Assembly (NCBI GenBank): GCA_003427395.1
Contig: BFEA01000012.1
Span: 1,059,800 to 1,086,141, forward strand
Direction of reading: 5' to 3'
Length of the DNA stretch: 26,342 nucleotides
From: Chara braunii
Lineage: Eukaryota > Streptophyta > Charophyceae > Charales > Characeae
A program made the translations under genes and the position numbers. Below are positions 19,456-26,342 of this stretch, one piece after another (within the stretch, counting starts at the first letter, position 1; each line of letters begins with the position of its first letter). The notes beneath the pieces were generated by a model that did not search any database, was not told the DNA's origin, and was given only the letters and a program-made list of their open reading frames with translations.

Positions 19456-20943
19456 GTGAATCTGTTTCTTTCCGCTTCCGCCTCCTTGGTCTTTTCGGTG
19501 GCCCGGGGTAGTGGACCACCTCGTTTTCCTTTTTGCGAGGTTTTTGGGTGCAGCCGGCTCCCCTGTTCCTTCAGGTAATCTTCCGGGGCCAGGCCTAATT
19601 TCCTCCCCCCTTGCTTGTCCTGTTCCGCCTTTCCTCCCGTTCCCTGTGGAACGGGGGTGGCCCCTTGCGGCTGTAGGTGAGATTCTACCGTCCTTGGGGT
19701 TGTCCAGGTACGTGGGGATTTGGAGTCCACATTGGTTTCCCATGCTCTATCCCATACCCAACCGATGATTTCCCCTCCCTTGTCGGCCTTGTCAACGTAG
19801 ACCCAACCTTCGTGCCCCGAATCAACGGTGCGCCAATGTGTGCTCCTAAAGGGATCTTGTATTAGGCGCCCTGTGGCCCTAACCTGATTGAAAGAGTGGT
19901 GGGAGCACGTTGGATCGGTGTATAGGTATCCATAGGCTTGACACTTGAAACACCAATGACGTAGCTTGTGGGCCGTATGTATCTTGTAGTCCTTATCCCC
20001 GACACGAAAGGGGATGATGTCGTCCACCGAGAAGGGGTGCCCCTCAGGAAGGTCTATTGCCAGCATAAGGTAGTCGTCCCTTCTAGCAACGTGGAGGGGG
20101 AGCGGGTCGATGAAATCAATGATGTCATACTTTTCTCCAAAATCCTGAACAAAAGCCGTCTGGATTTCGATAGGAATGTGCCAAAATTCTACCCAAAAAT
20201 TTTCCCTCATCATTTCCTCCCTTCTCTCTTCTGGGCGTTGCTGTTTCGGGGGGGGGGCATGGGTAGATTTGCACTTCATACCTCTCACAGCGGATTGATC
20301 TCCAACTGTCCATCGTCTGTTTATCCACTTCATATTTGCAAATGACAGTGACCGTGGATGTCAAAATAGGTTGGAGTAGAAACAGGTTATGCGCTTCTTC
20401 CATGTTTCCTTTAAGGGAGGCAAGCCTTTTCCGTATCCATCCGACTTTGTCATTTGTAGATTTGAATGCGGCATCATCGTGAAATACCCAGTTGCTAGTG
20501 TGCTTTATGTACAAATCATTCCTGTCGCTGACCTTGTCTGCCAGTAGGGATTTAACCAACGAGGATTTCCCTTTCAGGTTGATTATCTTGGGCTCGGATG
20601 GGGTCAAGAGTTTGGCCAGGAAGAAAGCACCGGCAGATGATAGACTGCCTAGGGGGATCTTTCACTCCCGCCCTTCCCCTTCCTCTGTTTTTCTTTGCAC
20701 TGCAATTGTTTGACCAACGTGCGGTCTGCGTAGGCGAGCAGCCCATGAGGGGGAGGGGGGGGGGGGGGACGGGGGGGGGGGGTTTGGGGGTGGAGGGTTC
20801 GGTGTCTTCAGGTACCTTTGTATGCTGGGCGACCGGGATGACCAGCCCTCCGTTAACTTCTCCAGTCGTCCTCTGTTTTCCTCCAGCCAGTCTTTTGTCA
20901 GCATGTTGTCGCATGGCCCCCCGATACAACAGGGTGAAATCAA

Positions 20944-21256
20944 GCCTTTTTTGAGCCCTTTGATACTTGTACCCTATTTTTTGGACTTTTGCTAGTTGTC
21001 ATGGTGTTGTGATTCTGGCCTTACTTCCTCTGTCTTCCCCAATTGTATGTGGTGCTTTTGGGCACAGGCTCAGGATGGACTGTTGACCTTGACAGGTCTG
21101 TGACACTCGTCTGCCTATTCCTGGTGATTAATTACTTTTTGATATTCCTATCCTTATTATCTTTCTTCCTACAAATCCCTCCTCTTGCTATGGACTCTCG
21201 TCTTCTTTTGCTTGTGCCCCTCCGATCTTTTACATTTCTTTTCCTCCCTCTATGCG
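20944..21256. other. Sequence upstream of LINE-C ORF1, no gene seen
   Basis: By position this may contain the 5' untranslated region of LINE-C. It is T/C-rich on the plus strand. No promoter motif is convincing. Confidence 0.4.
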
Positions 21257-21298
21257 GTCACCAGGAACCTAAAAAAAAAAAAAAAAAACCTTGGTGAC
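21257..21298. repeat. A18 run inside an inverted repeat
   Basis: GTCACCAGG (21257-21265) and CCTTGGTGAC (21289-21298) are complementary apart from one bulged base and enclose AACCT plus 18 A's. Confidence 0.7.
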
Positions 21299-21329
21299 AC
21301 GTGGGTAGTTGAGAGAGAAAAAGGGATGG

Positions 21330-22055
21330 GTATGGTATGGGAACTCACTCCCTATTAACCACTTGCCGAGATCACTTTAACTCCTCCATCGGGGAAGAGA
21401 GTTCTACCCCGGGGCCCCTTGAGGAGTTATGTAGCACCTCGGCACGTCTCTTCTCCTTCCTTTGCGTCGCTATGTTTTGTTCCCACCTTCGGAGTTCTGG
21501 CTGCAGTATCTCTAATCTTCGCTTGGTATTCTTTTACCCTTCTCTAACTTGCTTTTTCGAAGCTTTCTACGATGTGTCTGGCACCCAGGTCCTCGTGTTG
21601 CCCCTTCTGCCCTGTCACCCGTTCTTTCCCTGACCCTTGATCCAAATATCGTCCTCTTCTCTCTCTCAGTGCCTCCTCCTCACCCCGCTCTGTTACAGAA
21701 TCCCCGTTCTTGCTTCCACTCGCCTTACCCTGTGTTCGTCCAAGCCGTCCTCCACCTATCTTCACTTGGTACCTGACTTTCTCCGTCTCCTGACCCTTCT
21801 CCGACCTTTCCCTGAGCTTTCTACGGTGTATCCTGCACCCAGGTCTTCATGTCGCCCTTCTGCCAAGTCACGCGTTGTTTCCCTGACCTTTGGTCTTGAT
21901 GCCGTCTTCTCTTCTCTCTCACTGTCTCCTCCTCGCCACGCTCTTCCCTCAAATGTAAGAGAATCCCCGCCTTCGTAGACTAATCCCCGGTACGCACGTA
22001 CGCCCGATCGCAGATCGCTCCCTGTCGCCAATGCGAACAAGCGATCCGCGACCAC
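21330..22055 (-). pseudogene. Possible decayed coding region for a charged protein
   Basis: Minus-strand reading gives several long, strongly charged stretches: a frame from 22055 with RGGDSEREEKTASRPKVRE and GRHEDLGAGYTVESSGKG; another from 21765 with GQHEDLGARHIVESFEKA; and, after a stop near 21525, KNTKRRLEILQPELRRWEQN with coiled-coil-like spacing, then another stop near 21374. The HEDLGA..-VES block appears in both halves because the DNA is duplicated. No family is recognised; a Gag-like protein of a retroelement or a host exon are both possible. The opposite strand is open too but is Ser/Pro/Leu-rich without order. Confidence 0.3.
21536..21976. repeat. Direct duplication with ~257-bp period
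   Basis: The unit from 21536 (ACCCTTCT, then GCTTTCTACG, GCACCCAGGTC, CCCTTCTGCC, TTTCCCTGACC, TCTTCTCTCTCTCA and AGAATCCCCG) repeats from 21793 in the same order to about 21970. Divergence is substantial, with small indels. Confidence 0.8.
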
Positions 22056-22545
22056 ACGTCAGCGATCGCAAGAACTGCTAACAGTCGATCTTGCGAGTGG
22101 AAACCTCTGCTTGGGGTGGCTCGATCGCGCACCAATCGTTACCTCGCCAATCCCTCCTCCTCCCCCACCTCAGACTCTTTTTCACTTCCAACACTTCTTC
22201 TTCTTCTTCTTCTTATCCTAGAAAAGGTTTGCTAAGGTGGTGGGTGGTCCCAGGAGATATTTGATCTCGTAGGTTTACCCCCACCAGAGGGTGTACATTA
22301 GCTAGGTCTTCTACTTCCAACCCTTTTTTGACTTGTCGAGCTCCTTAGGAATTAGTTCAGGCCCTCCCTTACCCGCCTCAGGCCTCGTCTCATCCGGCTA
22401 TAAGCAAGTTTCCTGATTTTCTTGTGGTTTTCGTGCATATGCCCATGACGGTGGACTTCTCTAAATTCACAAGGTGGAAATAGGCTCCAAATTTTCCGGG
22501 TCATGGCATGGCAGGTTTTTTATTTTCTAACCGTTTGGATGCTGA
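22056..22545. other. Anonymous sequence with short (TTC)n
   Basis: A (TTC)n run lies at about 22196-22214. CGATCGC-type motifs cluster at 22005-22130. No gene or element is recognised. Confidence 0.45.
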
Positions 22546-22644
22546 CACTTTTTTTTTTGTTTTTTTTAAAGTGCTCCATCTATTGGTGGGGATCATCACC
22601 TGTTGGAAACCGGGTCCAGCGTCCCTTCAATATATCGTTTTTTT

Positions 22645-22675
<31 letters not shown>

Positions 22676-22850
22676 AAGTGCTCCATTTATTGGTGGGGAG
22701 CATCACCTGTTGGAAACCGGGTCCAGCGTCCCTTCAATACATCGTTTTTTTAAACAAAATCCAAACTTGGGGCAGTATTGTGAGTGTCTCCCTGCGGACA
22801 TTGATTACCCTGAGTTTCAATGGATTGATTGAGGAGGGTAGGAGGTGGGC
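22546..22850 (-). mobile_element. LINE/SINE-type 3' end with tandemly doubled terminus, copy D
   Basis: Minus strand: CTCAATCAATCC, a weak hairpin (about 22823-22808), AATCAATGTCC, variable bases, then GGGACGCTGGACCC, TTTCCAACAGGTGATG, GCTCC/GGAGC (22680-22701) and a long A run. A second terminal unit follows (22568-22640) with the same sequence and another A run. The two units are 107 bp apart and differ at only about three positions over 72 bases. In the distal one the second hairpin arm reads GGATC on the plus strand, so its hairpin is broken. Confidence 0.7.
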
Positions 22851-22971
22851 CAGGAAGCATGCCATCGCCTTTGAGCCAGAGGGGCACGGGGCCCAAAGTG
22901 TTTTGGCTACCCCCTCCCCCCCACCCCCCACCAAGTGATGATACTAACAAGAGTTGAATAAGAACTGAATG

Positions 22972-23583
22972 AGAGTTGAGAAGGACTGAGAAGAACTTAG
23001 ACAAGCTAAGCAAATGTTGAGAAAAACTAAGGTGTGCGAAAATAGGCTAAGAACGCATACACTGTTAAGAAATCTTGAGTTTTTTGTGTTCATCTTATGA
23101 TATTCTGGTGTTTTGATCCACCACACCCAAAAAACTCTCTCTCAACCCATCTGCCATCTTTCGGGAAGTCGTGGCTAGATGATGTGTATGTACGGCGAGT
23201 CGAAAAGTCATGACGACTTGACTGTAGTTTTGCAAGGTTGTGCGTCGAGTGGCCGTGACGGATTGCGGGATCTGGGCAAGTCGGTGTAGAAGCTGAGTTG
23301 GCGAGGTGACGATCGCTGTGGTGTGGAGGTTGGTATTTGGCGGTCATGATCGCCAGTAGCGGGGAAAGGAAGGTGTGTGTGTACGAGTGGTTGCATGGCT
23401 TGGGGGCATAGTCAAAGAGCGCTTAGATCTTCGGTTCCTCCTCTTCTTATATGGGAAGCTAAGTTTACGACAGATTGCCGGTTTTTTTTCTCTGATCTAT
23501 TTGCGTGCTCATAACTCCTTCCTTGTCTTTAACCCCCTTTTTCGGTCAAGCTACGACTTCATTTGCCTCCTTCAACCTTATCT

Positions 23584-23590
<7 letters not shown>
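22972..23590. repeat. Long direct repeat, copy 1
   Basis: Collinear with 25724-26342 at a constant offset of 2752 bases, with no net indel. By eye about 29 differences in 619 positions (about 95% identical). It ends at a (CT)n tract. It may be a 5' LTR or one arm of a tandem duplication. The shared start lacks the TG expected of an LTR. Confidence 0.9.
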
Positions 23591-23656
<66 letters not shown>

Positions 23657-23703
23657 NTACTCTTTCTCTCTCTCTTTCTCTGTCTCTCTCTCTGTTTCTG
23701 TCT
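23587..23703. repeat. (CT)n microsatellite
   Basis: Pure (TC)n to 23656, an N at 23657, then imperfect CT-rich sequence. Ser-Leu and Glu-Arg frames here are artefacts. Confidence 0.95.
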
Positions 23704-23760
23704 CTCTGCTTCCGTCTCTGTCTACGTACGTGTCAGTCGTGTACATGGCTATGTGGTCTT

Positions 23761-23951
23761 GCTGACGTGGCAGAAACGAGCCCTGTTGAGGAAGGGCATG
23801 ATGACGTGCGCCTCCTGATGTCGCTCGGCTGACGCAACCCTGTTGAGGTGGCCCTGCTGATGTGGCCGTGATGACGTGGCCCAGCTGAGGTGGCCCTGCT
23901 GACGTGGCCCTGCTGACATGGCCCTGCTCACGTGGCCTTGTTGACGTGGCC
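23761..23951. repeat. 15-bp minisatellite, GCTGACGTGGCCCTG-like
   Basis: About a dozen imperfect units, best preserved at 23860-23951. Exact TGACGTGG occurs at 23763, 23872, 23900 and 23942, and TCACGTGG at 23928. ACGTGGC is the core bound by plant bZIP factors, but here it may simply be the repeat unit. On the minus strand it encodes imperfect five-residue repeats. Confidence 0.8.
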
Positions 23952-24022
23952 TCTCTCTCCTTTTCTCTCCCTCTTCCCTTTGCCTCTCTCTTTCTCTCTT
24001 TGTGTTTCTCTATCTGTCTGTA

Positions 24023-24028
<6 letters not shown>

Positions 24029-24117
<89 letters not shown>
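24029..24117. repeat. (CT)n microsatellite
   Basis: Nearly pure (TC)n with one extra T near 24102. Confidence 0.95.
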
Positions 24118-24205
24118 TGATATTTTCTTCATGAATGTCTGAATGTTCTGATAACTTCCTCGTCCATACCAGCTCCTGAGGTCCTGTCCTGCTCAACTCG
24201 TTGAA

Positions 24206-24272
24206 TTCAATCGGATCTCGTGAGGACGAGTATCGTTGAATTGAAGGAGACCAGCAAGATCGGGTGATCTTG
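24206..24272. other. Two consecutive hairpins
   Basis: Hairpin 1: CTCGT (24217-24221), loop GAGG, ACGAG (24226-24230), flanked by GAT/ATC and by TTCAAT (24206-24211) with ATTGAA (24240-24245). Hairpin 2: CAAGATC (24255-24261), loop GGGT, GATCTTG (24266-24272), perfect. No known RNA family is recognised. Confidence 0.6.
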
Positions 24273-24390
24273 TTCCGTCCCTCTCTCAGCTCCTCGGTAT
24301 CCGATGATTAATGCATGAGTGATCTCTCACACGTGTATCGATTGAGTTGTTACCTCGATGATGAGAGCAAAGTAGGAACCTGATGTGATC

Positions 24391-24512
24391 ATTTTTTATT
24401 TATTTTTTTAAATATGCCCCCTCAAGTGCTAGTGGTGTTGGTAAGAGCAGCCACCACTAGGACCAAGGGAGAGGCTCCATCTATTGGTGGGGAGCATCAC
24501 CTGCTGAAAAAT
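24391..24512 (-). mobile_element. LINE/SINE-type 3' end, copy G
   Basis: Minus strand: CAGCAGGTGATG, hairpin GCTCC/GGAGC (24474-24478 with 24491-24495), GAGCCTCTCCCTTGG, then a distal hairpin with perfect arms CTAGTGGTG and CACCACTAG (24429-24437, 24452-24460) around a loop containing CTGCTCTTACCA, then A-rich sequence (T-rich 24392-24412). The proximal blocks are missing, so the copy is truncated. Confidence 0.68.
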
Positions 24513-25029
24513 GTCTCAATTGTATGTAGTTGTATCGACCCAGACCAGTTATGTACAATTGTATGGTTATATATACAACCCTATGCTTGTACGAATTGAA
24601 TGATGTATGTTATGTGTGAGTTGTGTTGTTCTACGTACCCAAACCCACAATCATCATCGCGTAACAGACATCCTCTACCATATGTACTACAACTCCAACC
24701 AATGGTTTTAAATGTGTGATATGCTAAATTGTGGAGATCATGAGAACAACGTATGGGCAACATCCTCAGGCGACCCCATGCTTAGTCAAGCCCCGACATA
24801 CAACAATCTTGGACTGAATCCTTTGAGTGCTGCAACAATATTTGCAGTCCTTACCGGACACCAATCCCAAGGGAAATATGTGTAGAGTCGTGCATCGATA
24901 AACCCAAGAGACGGTTTAAGACCAAAGCAATGACAGAACATAAGGCATAAATTCAATTTAAATAGAACCTAAGGAATGACATCAGAGCAGACTGGATTAG
25001 AAAAGTGAATTGGTAAGAGTAGTGATCAC
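24513..25029. other. Anonymous sequence, no gene seen
   Basis: AT-moderate sequence with small palindromes (TACAATTGTA near 24555). No coding signal, repeat family or RNA gene is recognised. Confidence 0.45.
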
Positions 25030-25110
25030 TTAGGGAGTGGGCCCGTTTCCCAACACGTGCTGCTCTCCACGAATAGAATGGAGCCTTTTGTGGGGGGGGG
25101 GGGGGGGGGG
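25030..25110 (+). mobile_element. LINE/SINE-type 3' end, copy E, next to G19
   Basis: Plus strand: GGGCCCGTTTCCCAACACGTG, altered from the consensus, then GCTCT (25062-25066) pairing with GGAGC (25080-25084) through one wobble. Instead of an A-tail it is followed by TTTTGT and 19 G's (25092-25110). Confidence 0.55.
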
Positions 25111-25318
25111 AAGTGGTTCAAAAGACTTAGTCAGAAGAGGAAAAACAGACATTAATTACACAGAAGGGCCGATTGGTTTTTGGCATTTTTTTACGATATG
25201 AAAAAAAAACATTTTATGCCTCACCTCCTACTACCCTACAGACGTAATGGGTAGATGGTCTATACAGCAGGTTGTCATCACCGTCATATGACTAATCAAT
25301 CAGCAATTACAATGTTCA

Positions 25319-25362
25319 GGGACGTTGGACCCGTTTTCCAATAGGTGCTGCTCCCCAGCATT
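25319..25362 (+). mobile_element. LINE/SINE-type 3' end, copy F, truncated
   Basis: GGGACGTTGGACCC, GTTTTCCAATAGGTG and GCTCCCCA match the consensus, after which similarity stops before the second hairpin arm. No A-tail is present. Confidence 0.55.
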
Positions 25363-25698
25363 ATGCCATCAACCGCACACCCGGTTGCACACAAAATGGA
25401 CCAAACAGATTCAACAGGGTTACCATTCTCGGACCACATCATCTAACCAACATACGACGGTTGGGAATTAGTTTTGGAGCATTCACTTTCGGGACTCAGG
25501 ACTCGCAGCCGCAGATCTACCTCATCCAAGGCCTACAACGAGCATAGTCAATTCCACTTTGTAGATCCACGATGAACAAACAACTACTCAACATCTACGG
25601 CTCATAGGATTTGGCAGGTCAACTCACCCTGGCTGAAGCACGGCCTCGTCTACTCGTCCGGTCCCACTGCCCTGTCCAGCGACGGTACAAGTCACAAG
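25363..25698. other. Anonymous sequence, no gene seen
   Basis: No coding signal or recognised repeat. CCTGTCCAG at about 25670 resembles the arm of the hairpin that follows. Confidence 0.4.
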
Positions 25699-25724
25699 TG
25701 ACTGGACAGGTGATTGTCCAGTCA
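25699..25724. repeat. Perfect 10-bp hairpin at the edge of the long repeat
   Basis: TGACTGGACA (25699-25708) and TGTCCAGTCA (25715-25724) are perfect complements around GGTGAT. The right arm ends exactly where similarity to copy 1 of the long direct repeat begins. Confidence 0.85.
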
Positions 25725-26342
25725 GAGTTGAGAAGGGCTGAGAATAACTGAGACAAGCTAAGCAAATGATGAGAAAAACTAAGGTGTGCGAAAATAGGCT
25801 AAGAATGCATACACTGTTAAGAAATCTTGAGTTTTTTGTGTTGATCTTATGATATTGTAATGTTTTGATCCACAACACCCAAAAAACTCTCTCTCAACCC
25901 ATCTGCCATCTTTCGGGAAGTCGTGGCTAGATGATGTGTATGTACGGCGAGTCGAAAAGTCATGACGAGTTGACTGTAGTTTTGCAAGGTTGTGCGTCGA
26001 GCGACCGTGACAGACTGCGGGATCTGGGCAAGTCGGTGTAGAAGCTGAGTTGGCGAGGTGACAATCGCTGTGGTGTGGAGGTTGGTATTTGGCGGTCATG
26101 ATCGCCAGTAGCGGGGAAAGGAAGGTGTGTGTGTACGAGTGGTTGCATGGCTTGGGGCCATAGTCAAAGAGCTCTTAGATCTCCAGTTTCTCCTCTTCTT
26201 ATGTGGGAAGCTAAGTTTACGACAAATTGCCGGTTTTTGTTCTCAGATCTATTTGCGTGCTCATAACTCCTTCCTTGTCTTTAACCCCCTTCTTCGGTCA
26301 AGCTACAACTTCATTTGCCTCCTTCAACCGTATCTCCTCCTC
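25724..26342. repeat. Long direct repeat, copy 2, cut by window end
   Basis: Same sequence as 22972-23590, same orientation, running off the window just as the (CT)n tract of copy 1 would start. The true length is therefore at least 619 bp. Confidence 0.9.

Larger units (their letters stand above)
13140..20943 (-). mobile_element. LINE-C: near full-length, inactivated L1-like retrotransposon
   Basis: From high to low coordinates: ORF1 (20943-17991) and ORF2 (17846-13140), the usual two-ORF layout of plant L1-type elements. ORF2 contains endonuclease, RT and zf-RVT in canonical order. Removing stops, a few frameshifts and a 113-bp duplication would give continuous reading, so decay is by point changes rather than large deletions. 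No poly(A) end or target-site duplication could be identified; the ends of the element are therefore defined by the reading frames only. Confidence 0.88.
17991..20943 (-). pseudogene. LINE-C ORF1 (Gag-like RNA-binding protein), broken
   Basis: ORF1 proteins of LINEs bind element RNA. The first frame opens at 20943 with a Pro-rich segment (C runs at 20790-20750), has TGA at 20664, and continues to a C homopolymer at about 20253-20259 where the frame shifts. The second frame carries FWVEFWHIPIEIQTAF and a zinc knuckle (19952-19905): CFKCQAYGYLYTDPTC, where the usual His is Tyr and the last spacing is two residues longer than in CX2CX4HX4C. A charged Pro/Gly-rich region follows, then a domain of about 72 residues occurring twice. 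In-frame stops lie at 19328 (TAG), 18929 (TAA) and 18218 (TAG). It ends at TGA 17993-17991, though another frame stays open to about 17850. Assignment rests on position upstream of ORF2 and the zinc knuckle. Confidence 0.75.

Noticed and set aside
20598-20954. 118-residue plus-strand frame rich in Gly
   Set aside because: Antisense shadow of LINE-C ORF1 through poly-G tracts.
23546-24196. 216-residue Arg-Glu-rich minus-strand frame
   Set aside because: Translation of two (CT)n tracts and the 15-bp minisatellite, with an N inside.
22972-26342. Firm call of a complete LTR retrotransposon
   Set aside because: Repeat start lacks TG, the end lies outside the window, and no primer-binding site, polypurine tract or gag/pol is seen internally.
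1-26342. CRISPR array, prokaryotic operons or phage genes
   Set aside because: No regularly spaced identical repeats with unique spacers, no ribosome-binding-site-led gene clusters; all recognised genes are eukaryotic LINEs.

Overview
This window reads as repeat-rich nuclear DNA of a eukaryote, most likely a streptophyte (a charophyte alga or plant). The L1-like LINEs carry the plant-style C-terminal zf-RVT block. There are long (GT)n, (CT)n, (GA)n and (AAT)n microsatellites, homopolymer G runs, scattered N calls and a 343-base assembly gap. No intact host protein-coding gene, tRNA or rRNA is convincing. A Chara-like genome is only a guess. Most long open frames here are shadows of simple repeats.

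Layout: 1-2500 is the 3' half of a plus-strand LINE (LINE-A) ending in a structured tail and an A-rich run. 2540-5470 is mostly degenerate tandem sequence. Embedded in it on the minus strand (4934-4879) is a complete consensus type III hammerhead ribozyme. 5481-8900 holds a short LINE/SINE-like 3' end, microsatellites and anonymous DNA. 9000-10940 is a minus-strand fragment of a second LINE lineage (LINE-B). 11127-11236 has two adjacent hairpins, one with near-perfect 28-base arms, followed by a GT/GA microsatellite and the gap. 11891-12145 is another 3'-tail copy. 12831-13110 is (AAT)n plus a degenerate repeat.

13140-20943 is a nearly full-length but dead minus-strand LINE (LINE-C). Its ORF1 has a zinc knuckle and a roughly 72-residue domain present twice. 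Its ORF2 has endonuclease, reverse transcriptase and zf-RVT. It is interrupted by many in-frame stops, several frameshifts and a 113-bp tandem duplication. 21330-22055 may be a decayed, highly charged coding remnant containing a 257-bp direct duplication. 22546-25362 carries more 3'-tail copies, (CT)n tracts and a 15-bp minisatellite. Two copies of a repeat of at least 619 bp (22972-23590 and 25724-26342, about 95% identical by eye) frame the right end.

Two observations stand out. First, the hammerhead ribozyme has every catalytic-core residue in place. Second, a family of structured 3' ends occurs at the end of LINE-A and in at least six other places on both strands. Their hairpin arms differ in sequence but stay complementary, and the distal hairpin loop is conserved. 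This fits an RNA signal recognised by the LINE reverse transcriptase and shared by non-autonomous (SINE-like) elements.
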